Shown: piece by piece, positions 26,647 to 35,238 of the stretch
Layout: every line of letters begins with the position of its first letter
Position numbering within the stretch: the first letter of the stretch is position 1
Assembly (NCBI GenBank): GCA_965662355.1
Contig: CBFIHP010000007.1
Location: forward strand, 218,859 to 282,858
Source of the DNA: GCA-2683825 sp965662355
Lineage (GTDB): Bacteria > Planctomycetota > UBA1135 > GCA-002686595
Length of the DNA: 64,000 nucleotides
Direction: 5' to 3'
Made by a program: the position numbers and the translations under genes
Notes under the pieces: model-generated
What the model was told of the DNA's origin: nothing
The model's input: only the letters and a program-made list of their open reading frames with translations
Databases searched by the model: none

Positions 26647-26674
26647 GCGAACGTTCGCGAGTCGAACGTTCGCG
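26647..26674. promoter_or_regulatory. Two tandem CGAACGTTCG palindromes upstream of the SANT-repeat gene
   Basis: CGAACGTTCGCG occurs twice at 15-bp spacing (26648-26659 and 26663-26674). Each copy contains the 10-bp palindrome CGAACGTTCG; the first extends to the 12-bp palindrome GCGAACGTTCGC (26647-26658). On the minus strand a TAGAAT box (26684-26679) lies just upstream, so the sites would overlap the transcription start of the SANT-repeat gene, 91 bp from its ATG. They are probably operators; the binding protein is not identified. Confidence 0.6.
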
Positions 26675-26764
26675 GGTAATTCTAGCCCCTAGGGACTGCC
26701 CAGGATAGCTCCCAAATGGCGGGAGTCGGATATCTAAATCCTGGACCTCGCGTTTTCCGGCTTG

Positions 26765-28516
26765 CTAGCCCCCTGATTCGTCCCTGTATAGGGATTTGCG
26801 AATTCCTTCGAGGACCCGGTGAACACCGGCAGAGCTCGCTGCAGCTAGGGCCTCCCGGGCGTGCTCCTTGGCATCCACGAGTTTCGTGCGTCGAATGGCG
26901 TACTTGATCTCCGCGACGAACTGTGGAGAGACGCTGATCGAATCGTAGCCCAGACCGAGGAGCAAGAGGGCCATGGCCGGATCGCTGGCGATCTCCCCAC
27001 AGACCGCGGCGGGCTTGCCGCAGTTCGAGGCCGCCTCGGCGATCTGACTCAGGGCCCGCATGATGGCCGGATTGTGGGGGTCGTACAGATCGGACACCCA
27101 GGGGTTGTCGCGATCCACCGCCAGGAGGTACTGCACGAGATCGTTCGTCCCGACGCTGATGAAATCGACCGCGTCGAAGATCCGGGTGATCTCGAGCAGG
27201 GCCGAGGGCACCTCGATCATGGCCCCCACCGGAACGTCCCTGGCCACGGGATAGCCCTGTCCGGCCAGCTCGCCGCGCACCTCCTGGAAGATCTGGTGCA
27301 GCTCCTCGATCTCGTCCAGGGAGGTGACCATCGGAACCAGCACGCACAGATCGCCGTATACGCTCGCCCGCAGGAGGGCTCGCAACTGGACCCGCAGCAG
27401 GTCGCGCCACTGGAGAGTGATTCGAATGCCCCGCCAGCCCAGAGCGGGGTTGGTCTCGGCGGGGGTCTGAAAGTACGGCAGCGGCTTGTCCCCGCCGATA
27501 TCGAGCAGCCGCAGGGTTGCCGGCTTGCCGTCGAGGTGCTCCAGCACGCGCCTGTACAGACGATACTGCTCTTCCTCCGAGGGAAAGGCGTTGCGTTCGA
27601 GGTAGAGGAACTCCGTTCGCAGAAGACCGACGCCATCGATGTGCTCGCTGTTGAAGGTCTCGAGGTCGCGCACACTCTCGATGTTGACCAACATGGCCAG
27701 TTCGGTTCCATCCGGAGTGCAAGCCTGACTTGCAGCCTCCTGACTGAGCGCGTCACGCCGGTTGTCTATCGATGCTTTGCGCGTCAGGAGCTGCTGGACC
27801 ACATCCTCCGCAGGCGCGAGATGCACCTCACCACGGTCGGCGTCCACGGCGACCTGCATCCCCTGCTCGAGGCGAGCCAGCAGGTTGTTCGCGCCGATGA
27901 GGCAGGGAATCGCGAAGGCCCGGGCAAGGAGTGCCCCATGGGAGAAGCGCCCACCCTTTTCGGCGACAACGGCGGCCAATCGCCCGCGTTCGACGAAGGT
28001 CATGACCGCCGGTGTCAGCTGCGCCGCGGCGAGAATGACCTGGCCCTCGGTCTGCAGGATCTCCTCGCGATCCTTTTCGAGCAGTACATCGAGGACGTAA
28101 TACCAGGGATCGCTGACGTCGGAGGCGTAGGCGCGCACGCTGTTGCCTTCCAGCTTGCTCATCGTTTGCTCGAAGCGGTCGATGAGAAGCTTCACCGCGG
28201 CTTCGGCGTTGATCCGTTGCTCTGCAATGGCATCTTCGACCTGCCGCATTGCACTCGGGTCCTGGAGGATCGCCCGGTGGACCGCGAAAATCTCCGCATC
28301 CTTGGCGCCGGCGCTCGATGCGACTTTCTTTCTACGTTCATCCAGGCGCTCGGCCGCGACGTTGAGCGCGGCCGCCAAACGGCCGATCTCGAGCGGTATT
28401 TCGTGCCGCCCCACCGTCCACGTGGGAATGTCCGCAGGGCTTGCGTAAACGATATGAACGGGCCCCAGCGCGAGTCCCGGTGAGACCGCGGTGCCTTGAA
28501 TCGTGCCTTTCTGCAT
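26765..28516 (-). CDS. ptsI: Phosphoenolpyruvate-protein phosphotransferase (PTS enzyme I)
   Basis: The 583-residue protein, read from ATG 28516 (MQKGTIQGTAVSPGLALGPV), matches the usual enzyme I length. It has the N-terminal HPr-binding helices, the swivelling His domain with GGRFSHGALLARA (phospho-His193) and the PEP-binding barrel (GVGLLRTEFLYLER, LGWRGIRI, FISVGTNDLVQY, AVCGEIASDP with the catalytic Cys). The reaction transfers phosphate from PEP to its own His and then to HPr. The residue before SH is Phe, where the family usually has Thr (GGRTSH). No HPr or EII gene is adjacent, so a regulatory PTS is possible. An upstream ATG at 28558 would add 14 residues. Confidence 0.92.
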   Translation of the reverse strand: MQKGTIQGTAVSPGLALGPVHIVYASPADIPTWTVGRHEIPLEIGRLAAALNVAAERLDERRKKVASSAGAKDAEIFAVHRAILQDPSAMRQVEDAIAEQRINAEAAVKLLIDRFEQTMSKLEGNSVRAYASDVSDPWYYVLDVLLEKDREEILQTEGQVILAAAQLTPAVMTFVERGRLAAVVAEKGGRFSHGALLARAFAIPCLIGANNLLARLEQGMQVAVDADRGEVHLAPAEDVVQQLLTRKASIDNRRDALSQEAASQACTPDGTELAMLVNIESVRDLETFNSEHIDGVGLLRTEFLYLERNAFPSEEEQYRLYRRVLEHLDGKPATLRLLDIGGDKPLPYFQTPAETNPALGWRGIRITLQWRDLLRVQLRALLRASVYGDLCVLVPMVTSLDEIEELHQIFQEVRGELAGQGYPVARDVPVGAMIEVPSALLEITRIFDAVDFISVGTNDLVQYLLAVDRDNPWVSDLYDPHNPAIMRALSQIAEAASNCGKPAAVCGEIASDPAMALLLLGLGYDSISVSPQFVAEIKYAIRRTKLVDAKEHAREALAAASSAGVHRVLEGIRKSLYRDESGG

Positions 28517-28740
28517 GGGAAGGAGTTGCCCGTCTGGAAGACGTGGGGCCAAGACCATAACCGGCGCGGGCCACCGGGTAGAAATGCGCTCAAGACGAAT
28601 CCCGGCATATCCCGACCTAGGGGTGAAACCGATACGGAATCGAGGGCATCGGGAGCTTGAAATACGGCGTTCACCAGGGACGAACAGGCCTCTTTTGCCG
28701 GAACTCGGTCCTGGATTCCGAGGAGAAGAACGAGGACCCA

Positions 28741-29667
28741 ATGGAAGCTCAGCACTCCACGCAACAATCGCCCCCCGCGGCGTCGCCCGAAGAACTGCCG
28801 GACCCGCAACACTCTGACGCTTCGCAACGCGACCAGCAGCGCTCCGACAACACCGAATCAAACGCACTGTTCTCCGCAGGCGGGGTGATTGCCGTGTTCG
28901 GCTTGGCACTCGCCACGGCACCGGAGTACTCGTGGCATCTGACGAAGATCGCCCATGCTCTCGCCACAGCTGGCGTGGAAAGTGGTATCCTGATCGTCGG
29001 TGGTTTGGTGCTCCTGGGCATCGGCCTTCTCGCGCGGCAACGAGTGCAACCGGTTGCCTTCATCGCTGCGCCAAAGAGTTCCGAAGCAGACGGTGATTTT
29101 CGACTCATTGTCGCTCAGCTCATCACCAAGCTCACTCATCTGAGTACCTCGTCATTGCAAGTCTCGGAAGACGTGACTGCCATGGCCGGGGTACAGAAGA
29201 GTCTCTTTTCCAAACTGAACGGCAAGGATGACCTCGCGCTGGAACACCGCGACGCGCTGTTCCGCCTGGCATCTAGCATGGACAAGTTGAACGCCCACTT
29301 TGACGAGCGCATTCACGCGTTCGACCTACAGGTCCGAGGTGGGCTCGACAGCGTAATCCACGCCCTCAATCAGACACGCCATCACCTGGAAGCGCATATC
29401 GACGCTTCCGCTTCACAACCCAGTTCGAAGATGTCCCCCGGCTTCTCCCCAATCACCCCCGCAAACGAAGAGCTCCACATCCTCGTCGACCTTGAAGGCC
29501 CGGCGCCAACCATTCCCATGACAACCCCGGAGGAGTCCGCCGATTTCTTTGGGACCACGCTCGATCGACTCGACGAGCTCGCGGGAGACTTTGACGCACC
29601 GAATCCGCCGGGCACCATGCCCAGCAATCCGCACGACCTCCGGCGGACGCCGGAAGAGCAGAACTAG
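28741..29667 (+). CDS. Membrane protein with two helices and a helical cytoplasmic tail
   Basis: The 308-residue protein read from ATG 28741 has a Gln/Ser/Pro-rich polar N-terminus. Two hydrophobic segments form a hairpin (SAGGVIAVFGLALATA and SGILIVGGLVLLGIGLLARQ, residues about 40-100). An amphipathic helical region at about 120-220 (LIVAQLITKLTHLSTSSLQV; SSMDKLNAHFDERIHAFDLQ) is probably coiled coil. The acidic tail is Pro-rich. No family is recognised. A strong terminator follows at 29700. It is divergent from ptsI. Confidence 0.7.
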   Translation: MEAQHSTQQSPPAASPEELPDPQHSDASQRDQQRSDNTESNALFSAGGVIAVFGLALATAPEYSWHLTKIAHALATAGVESGILIVGGLVLLGIGLLARQRVQPVAFIAAPKSSEADGDFRLIVAQLITKLTHLSTSSLQVSEDVTAMAGVQKSLFSKLNGKDDLALEHRDALFRLASSMDKLNAHFDERIHAFDLQVRGGLDSVIHALNQTRHHLEAHIDASASQPSSKMSPGFSPITPANEELHILVDLEGPAPTIPMTTPEESADFFGTTLDRLDELAGDFDAPNPPGTMPSNPHDLRRTPEEQN

Positions 29668-29699
29668 CCTTCTGGCCGAGAGCCCCCCTCCAACCGAAG

Positions 29700-29742
29700 G
29701 ACCCCGCCGATCACGGATCGGACGGGGTCTTTTTCTTTTTTT
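29700..29742 (+). terminator. Rho-independent terminator
   Basis: The GACCCCG/CGGGGTC outer stem encloses CCGATC/GATCGG (29700-29729) and is followed by a T-rich run (29730-29742). It lies 32 bp after the stop of the plus-strand membrane-protein gene and just before the convergent membrane-protein gene. Confidence 0.9.
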
Positions 29743-29744
29743 GC

Positions 29745-31169
29745 CTATGAGCAACGCCGCCTGTGGAGGTGATCGCAAAACACACCCAACCACAGGACCA
29801 GAGCCGGCATGCACTGGAACAGGACCCGCGCGGAAGCCGTGCGCAGGTGTTTATCCAAGTAGCGGCCCGTGCCCAGGAAGACAACGAAGATGCCCAGCTG
29901 AAAGAGGAGCAGGGCCACGGCGGAGGGCCCGAGTTTCGAACGCAGGACAAGAAACGGGACGCAGGCAACGATCGTCAGGAAGGCGAGGATCAAAAAGCCC
30001 GAGTGCTCGGGAACCGTGAGCGCCTTGCTCCAGAGGACCCCCCCCACGATGGGGATCCGTTCGGAACCATGCTCTCGAAGCATGGTGAAGATGCCCTCGC
30101 CAAGGGGCGCCCCTTCGCCGGTCAAGACATCGCTCTGGTGTCCGAAGTACGCGTTGAAGCCGCGGTTCAAGACTACGAAGAAGAACGGCGCGAGCAAGCC
30201 CATGTGAAAGCTCCGCGTCGGTGAGTCGTCGGTGCCGCGTGCCCCGAGCCAACGAACGAGAATCGCCACCAGTGTGCAGACGAGCACGAGCATCCCCTCG
30301 TTCTTGCCCCACACACAGAGGCAGGCCCCAAGAACCGACAATCTCCACCAAATGGAGCGATCCTGGGCCTCCTGTTGGCGTAGAGCGCCATCGAGGAGAA
30401 GCAGGGCGCCGAGCCCCACGAAGAGATCACCGTGGGCACGCTTCGTCCAGATGATGGCCTGCCCGCATCCCATGAAGATGAGGAGCAGCGCGGCCCCCAC
30501 CCACGCCGGTCGAACCCGTCTCAGACCGGAGGCAAGAATCATGATCAGGGCCATCGAAAAGCCCAGGAAGGGCAGTCTGTTGGCCACGTGAGTGATGCGG
30601 TCGAAATGCAGATACGTCCAGACGTGAAGCAAGGGATTGAAGAGCGGGTAATCCCCGTGCAACAAGAAACGGCTCTTCGCCGCGCTTGCGTAGGCGGACG
30701 TAAACCCCCCTGACTCGAAGATCACCTTGCCGTGCAAGGACCAAAACGTTGCTTCGTCGGCGCGGTGAATGACTTCACTCGTAGCCATGACCAGGCGCAG
30801 CGCCGTCACAACGAAAGCAAACGTCACGACGCCCAGGAACAGACGTTTCTCCCATGCGGTCGTCTCGGGCTGGATCAACGCCGGCTGAAAACGAACCCGG
30901 CGACCGAGGTAGAACAGCCCCGCGGCGAGCCCACACAGGGTCACGTCAATCGCCCAGGCGGCGGGAACGGCAAACCACAGCCACACGAAGAGAACGAAGG
31001 CCGTCGTCAAGGCTCCCCCGATCCAGCTCCAGCCCAGATAGCCAAGACGATCGGACGCCAACCGAAAGCCGAGCGCCCGAAGTAGCGCCATGCCGAGGAT
31101 CAACGGAACCCCGACGAGACGCAGAAGAACGAAGATCACACCCGGTTCGTTCACTTCCACAGGGTCCAT
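29745..31169 (-). CDS. Polytopic membrane protein, glycosyltransferase-39/GT-C-like
   Basis: The 474-residue protein has about eleven hydrophobic segments. The first lumenal-type loop carries charged residues (HRADEATFWSLHGKVIFESG), and the body is built of aromatic-rich helices. The topology and the D-E pair near the first loop resemble GT-C mannosyltransferase/ArnT-like membrane enzymes that use polyprenyl-phosphate sugars, but similarity is only general. The gene overlaps the preceding membrane-anchored protein gene (31151-31675) by 19 bp, so the two are translationally linked and may form one envelope-glycan unit. Function is inferred, not shown. Confidence 0.65.
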   Translation of the reverse strand: MDPVEVNEPGVIFVLLRLVGVPLILGMALLRALGFRLASDRLGYLGWSWIGGALTTAFVLFVWLWFAVPAAWAIDVTLCGLAAGLFYLGRRVRFQPALIQPETTAWEKRLFLGVVTFAFVVTALRLVMATSEVIHRADEATFWSLHGKVIFESGGFTSAYASAAKSRFLLHGDYPLFNPLLHVWTYLHFDRITHVANRLPFLGFSMALIMILASGLRRVRPAWVGAALLLIFMGCGQAIIWTKRAHGDLFVGLGALLLLDGALRQQEAQDRSIWWRLSVLGACLCVWGKNEGMLVLVCTLVAILVRWLGARGTDDSPTRSFHMGLLAPFFFVVLNRGFNAYFGHQSDVLTGEGAPLGEGIFTMLREHGSERIPIVGGVLWSKALTVPEHSGFLILAFLTIVACVPFLVLRSKLGPSAVALLLFQLGIFVVFLGTGRYLDKHLRTASARVLFQCMPALVLWLGVFCDHLHRRRCS

Positions 31170-31675
31170 GCGGCACTGGAGGCGATCGGTTGCTTGTAGC
31201 CTCGTGGAGAGTCTAGATGCGGCCCACGCAGGGTCAACACAAGCAGATCCGGCCGATGACCGCGCTCCTCATCTCCCGGTAGGCGAGAGACGATGTCGAT
31301 GCGCCGCGGATAAAGGAAACCTGACAGCCCTATCAGGGCACGCAGGATGTAGTCGTCCTCGCCTGGAACGCAAAAGACTCGCGCCCCTTCTTCGCTGTTG
31401 CGCACGATCGCACGCTGCAGCTCGTAGAGCCCAAGCGACTCGCCGGCGATGTCGTCGTAAACCTGCATCGACTTGCGAATGCGCTGGTCCTCGGAATCGC
31501 TGAAGGCGTGGGCGAGGCCGCGCCGCGGAACGTCCGCGACCTCGTAGAGGATCTTGCGAGCCATCCACAGCCCCTGCCAGGCAACGAGACCCAGGAGGAG
31601 CCAGGTGAGGACTTTCGTCTTCAGCTCGGAAGAAGACACCGTGAAAGATACGCGGCTAGACCCACGGATGGACAT
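31151..31675 (-). CDS. Single-pass membrane-anchored protein of unknown function
   Basis: The 174-residue protein has one N-terminal hydrophobic segment (VLTWLLLGLVAWQGLWMARK, residues 22-41). A mixed alpha/beta extracytoplasmic domain follows, with ARVFCVPGEDDYILRALIGL and RRIDIVSRLP. The pattern (anchor, helix, short strand with CVPGEDD) recalls the soluble domain that often accompanies GT-C-like membrane glycosyltransferases. It overlaps the next gene by 19 bp and begins 15 bp after the tex stop. Confidence 0.65.
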   Translation of the reverse strand: MSIRGSSRVSFTVSSSELKTKVLTWLLLGLVAWQGLWMARKILYEVADVPRRGLAHAFSDSEDQRIRKSMQVYDDIAGESLGLYELQRAIVRNSEEGARVFCVPGEDDYILRALIGLSGFLYPRRIDIVSRLPGDEERGHRPDLLVLTLRGPHLDSPRGYKQPIASSAAWTLWK

Positions 31676-31690
31676 GGGCGCCGCAGCGGA

Positions 31691-34600
31691 TCACTCGCCC
31701 GACTCGGAGGTTGTTCCGGAGTCCTGGGGCTCGTCTTCCTTCTTGAAGAAGTTCGCGAAGGGGTTGTACGCCGCGTTGGCGGGATCGTTGACCTTCTTGA
31801 TGGCATCGGCATCGTAGTGCTCGTCAGCCTGGCCTCGGCGTTTACCGCCACGACCGGGACCACCGCGGCCCGGGCCACCACGGCCTCCACCTCCGCCACG
31901 ACCACCACCGCCTCCGCGGCCTCGCTCGTTCGTCGTCGACGCTCCCGCGAGTCCGTCCCGGCGCGAGCGTGCGGCGCGCGTGACGGGCTTGTACTCGGGC
32001 CACGGGGAATCGCTCCGATCGCGAGAGCTACCGCCCCGGCGTCCAGCGCCTCCCCGACCGCCACCAGCGCCAGCGGCACCCTCGCGCGGAGCACCGCCTC
32101 CGGCCCGACGCCGGGGACCGCCCGCGCGACGCGGATCGGGAACGTTCTTGAGCGACAGCTCGACTCGCGGACCGTCCGCATCGAGAACCCGCGCGTGCAC
32201 GATCTGGCCGATCGAGAGCAGAGCGCGCGCATCCCGCACGTAGCGATCGGAGATCTCCGAGATGTGGATCATCCCATCCCGCGGAATACCGAGATCGACG
32301 AAGGCGCCGAAGCTCGCCACGTTCGAGATGATGCCCTCAAGCACCCGCCCTTTCTCGAGCGTCTTCGGCTCCGTGTCGAACGGCAGAAGCGCCGGGAAGT
32401 ACAGTCGCGGACGCGGATCCCGCCCGGGAAAGGCGACTTCACGCACGAGATCGCGCCAGGTGGCCTCGTCGACCTCGAAGTCCGAGCGCCGCAGCCCCTT
32501 GGTCGCGTCACGACGGCCGAGCGTCTCTTCGACACTGCCTCCCGTCTTCAGGATCACGCGCCGCATCAAGTCGTATTGCTCGGGGTGCATGATCGTGCGA
32601 TCGAGCGGCTCGTTGGACTCGGTGACCCGCAGGAAGCCGATGGCGTTGGTCCAGGCCGTATCGTCGAGCAATCCCTCCGTACGCAGCTCTTCGCGCGAGG
32701 TGAAGGGACGCTCCTTGCGACGCTCGACCAGCTTCTTGGCCAGGTCGAAGTTCAGTCCGGGCACGTGACGCAGGAAGCTGATCGGGGCGAAGTTGAGGTC
32801 GCACCCGACGTGGGCCACGCAGGATTCGATCGTGTCCGAGAGCACGCGCCGCAGGTTGGCCTTGCTGACGACGGATTGCTCGCGACCGAGCCCGAGGTGA
32901 CGCGGCTCGACCTTCAAGAGCTCGTTCATCGGGTCCTGATGACGGCGCCCGATGCTGATCGCTTCGCGCGCCGGAACGCTGTAGCCGGAAAGCTCGGTGC
33001 GAGCGAGTTCCGAGTTGGCATAGCTCGACACTCCAGCATCGTTCACGAGGAACACGCCGGCATCGGCCGAGAGCAACTGGATGGACTCGCGCAGCTGATG
33101 AAGCGCCTTGCGCGCATTCTTGCCGTGACCGATGGCCAGGCCGCGGGTGCGCGCATTGGTGCGCAATTCCTCACCCAGCTTCTTGGCCAGCTCGCCCGGA
33201 TTGAGCGTCGAGGCCTCGATCTTGATCTCGGGACCGGTCGGATCCCCATTGCCGTCGATGACGACGATGTACCAATCGCCCTTCGCATCCGCGTGCACAC
33301 CGGCGACCGCCCGCGGTCCCGCGGGCGGAGCCAGAAGGACCTGGCGCAGGTGCTGGGAGAGGAAACGAATCGCTTCCTCGTCCGCACGCTCGCGCAGTTC
33401 GTTGCGCACGTCGTCCTCGATCATCGGCATCAGCCGTTGACGCAGTGCCTGCTCGGCAACGACCTGGGCCACGCTCGCGTATTCCGGACGCAGGCGCTTG
33501 CCGAGGGCGGCACGCACCTTGGGCATGACCAGCGCCTCGTCGATGTGGATGGCCGTCGCCAGGAGACGTTGTGAGTGTGCCTGACGCAGGGCCAGGAGAC
33601 GGTGCCCCTGGAGCTGGCGCAGCGGCGAATTGATCTTCAAGAGCGAACGATTGCGCCCCAGCTTCGATTCCTCGACCAGGGGGCGAACCGTCAGGCGGCC
33701 GTGTTTGCGCAGCGAGCGACGCAGCAGCGAACGCAGCTCGGGGTTGCGGCCCAGCCGGTCGGCGAGGATGCGAATCGCTCCCTCGAGCGCTTGCATGTCC
33801 GAGTGAATCCCGCGATCGGTATTCACGAAGGGCTGGCAAACACGCGCCAGCTCGGGCGAGTGCTCGACCTTGGTGCTCGGCAACGGCCCCGGGGGCGGCG
33901 GCGGCGGCGTCTTCTTGGGACGCTTGCGCTTGGGTCTCTCGGCCTTCGCGGCACCCTCGGCAGCGGATTCACCCTCGGCAGCAGGCGCAGCAGATTCATC
34001 GGCCTCGCTCGAGGACTCGGGGGTGGACTCGGGGGTGGACTCGGAGGCGGCATCGCCTGCGGCTTCGGGAGCAGAGACTTCGGCCTCGGTGCTCGCCAAC
34101 GTGTCGCCGTCTGCTTGGGCATCGACGGTCGATGCGGGCTCGTCCGCCGCGATCTCGGCTTCTGCGGTCGCTTCTGCGGTCGCTTCTGCGGCGACTTCGG
34201 ATCCTTGAGCTTCGGGGGCGTCGGCTTCGGCTGTCTGCGAATCCAAATCGCCGGGGGCCGCAGCGGTGGAGTCGGACTCCTCGGCAGGCTCTTCGGCGGC
34301 CTTGGCCTCTGTCTCGTCCGCTTTCTCTTCGCTATCCGGTTTCTCGTCCTTGGCAGGCTCGCCTTCCACCACTCCGGGGGCACCGGGAGGCAGCGGTTCG
34401 ATCAGGAGATCCGCCAGATGCCCCAAACCGCGGTCGAGGGCCAGCTGGACTTCCGGTTCCGGTCGCCGATGGGGCTGGAACAGATCCTCGAGCTCGAAGC
34501 GATCCATGCAGTTGCGCAAACCGCGCAAAGGATCCTTGCCCCTTCTCCCCGGCTTGGACCGAGATGCGGGCACATCCGTTTGCGAAGCCTGGGGCGCCGG

Positions 34601-35017
34601 TTCCGGCTTGGCCTCTTCCGGCTTGGCCTCTTCCGGCTTGGCCTCGTCCGCTTTGGCCTCGTCCGCTTTGGCCTCGTCCGGCTTGGCCTCTGTGGGCAAC
34701 GCCCCTTTGCTCTCGAGGGCAGCGGGTTGGGGCTCGCTTTCGAGCGCCTTGGCCTCGCCCTTCTTGGGGCCATCCTTCTTGGACTCTTCGAGCGAGCGCA
34801 AGAGCGAACCGCGCCTGCGCTCGAGCTCGTCGAGCTGTTTCAGTCGACGAGAAAAGCGACGGATCGTGCCGTCGTTGAAGGTACCGATTTCGGCGCGCCT
34901 GTAGCGCGCGATATAAGGCACTTTCGAGCCTGCTTTCAAAAGCTCGAACACGCGTTGGGCGTGCTCGGTTTTGACGGAGAACTCTTTGGCCAGCGTCTCT
35001 ACGATCGCTGCAGTCAC
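31691..35017 (-). CDS. tex: Tex-family S1 RNA-binding protein with acidic inserts and RGG tail
   Basis: The protein has 1108 residues against ~770 in typical Tex. The Tex N-terminal helices (AGSKVPYIARYRRAEIGTFN), the YqgF-like domain (GVHADAKGDWYIVVIDG), IGRRHQDPMNELLKVEPRHL, the HhH region (FLRHVPGLNFDLAKKLVERR) and the S1 domain (GIISNVASFGAFVDLGI) are all recognisable. Two low-complexity inserts interrupt the N-terminal region: [DE]EAK[PA] pentapeptides at about 107-136, and a long Ala/Glu/Ser/Thr/Asp stretch at about 220-365. The C-terminus adds an RGG/GGRGG tail and an acidic end. Tex proteins bind nucleic acids and affect transcription or RNA fate. Two membrane-protein genes follow on the same strand. 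Confidence 0.9.
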   Translation of the reverse strand: MTAAIVETLAKEFSVKTEHAQRVFELLKAGSKVPYIARYRRAEIGTFNDGTIRRFSRRLKQLDELERRRGSLLRSLEESKKDGPKKGEAKALESEPQPAALESKGALPTEAKPDEAKADEAKADEAKPEEAKPEEAKPEPAPQASQTDVPASRSKPGRRGKDPLRGLRNCMDRFELEDLFQPHRRPEPEVQLALDRGLGHLADLLIEPLPPGAPGVVEGEPAKDEKPDSEEKADETEAKAAEEPAEESDSTAAAPGDLDSQTAEADAPEAQGSEVAAEATAEATAEAEIAADEPASTVDAQADGDTLASTEAEVSAPEAAGDAASESTPESTPESSSEADESAAPAAEGESAAEGAAKAERPKRKRPKKTPPPPPPGPLPSTKVEHSPELARVCQPFVNTDRGIHSDMQALEGAIRILADRLGRNPELRSLLRRSLRKHGRLTVRPLVEESKLGRNRSLLKINSPLRQLQGHRLLALRQAHSQRLLATAIHIDEALVMPKVRAALGKRLRPEYASVAQVVAEQALRQRLMPMIEDDVRNELRERADEEAIRFLSQHLRQVLLAPPAGPRAVAGVHADAKGDWYIVVIDGNGDPTGPEIKIEASTLNPGELAKKLGEELRTNARTRGLAIGHGKNARKALHQLRESIQLLSADAGVFLVNDAGVSSYANSELARTELSGYSVPAREAISIGRRHQDPMNELLKVEPRHLGLGREQSVVSKANLRRVLSDTIESCVAHVGCDLNFAPISFLRHVPGLNFDLAKKLVERRKERPFTSREELRTEGLLDDTAWTNAIGFLRVTESNEPLDRTIMHPEQYDLMRRVILKTGGSVEETLGRRDATKGLRRSDFEVDEATWRDLVREVAFPGRDPRPRLYFPALLPFDTEPKTLEKGRVLEGIISNVASFGAFVDLGIPRDGMIHISEISDRYVRDARALLSIGQIVHARVLDADGPRVELSLKNVPDPRRAGGPRRRAGGGAPREGAAGAGGGRGGAGRRGGSSRDRSDSPWPEYKPVTRAARSRRDGLAGASTTNERGRGGGGGRGGGGGRGGPGRGGPGRGGKRRGQADEHYDADAIKKVNDPANAAYNPFANFFKKEDEPQDSGTTSESGE
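34601..34690. repeat. 15-bp tandem repeat inside tex
   Basis: Six near-identical 15-bp units (TTCCGGCTTGGCCTC type, with GTCCGCTTTGGCCTC variants) encode the pentapeptides EEAKP/DEAKA/DEAKP on the minus strand. Shorter tandem runs lie in the same gene near 34150-34197 (Ala-Glu-Ala-Thr) and 34010-34050 (Glu-Ser-Thr-Pro). Confidence 0.9.
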
Positions 35018-35238
35018 GTTGAACCTCTCGGAATTGGCTCCGATGGTCCGGGTCGAACCAGACTTCGGGAAAAGGAAGAAACTACCGAGACTCCTCTACG
35101 TGGAGCCCCTTTCGAACCACGGCCGGGAACTCCTTGATCGGCGAGTTCCTGGACCGGGGGCGGAGTATATTAGCTCGCGGGGCGTTGGGCGAATAGGTGC
35201 CCCACCGAAGGAATCGTGAATCCCGACGCGCGCAGGTT

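Noticed and set aside
26647..26674. LexA box
   Set aside because: GAACGTTC lacks the N4 spacing of the Bacillus-type CGAAC-N4-GTTCG box, and the neighbouring gene is not a classic SOS gene, although a GTTC-N7-GAAC reading exists between the two palindromes.
33575..35137. Plus-strand open frame of 520 codons rich in Gly/Leu/Phe
   Set aside because: It is antisense to the repetitive acidic part of tex; the Gly/Leu/Arg repeats mirror the EAK and Ala/Glu repeats.
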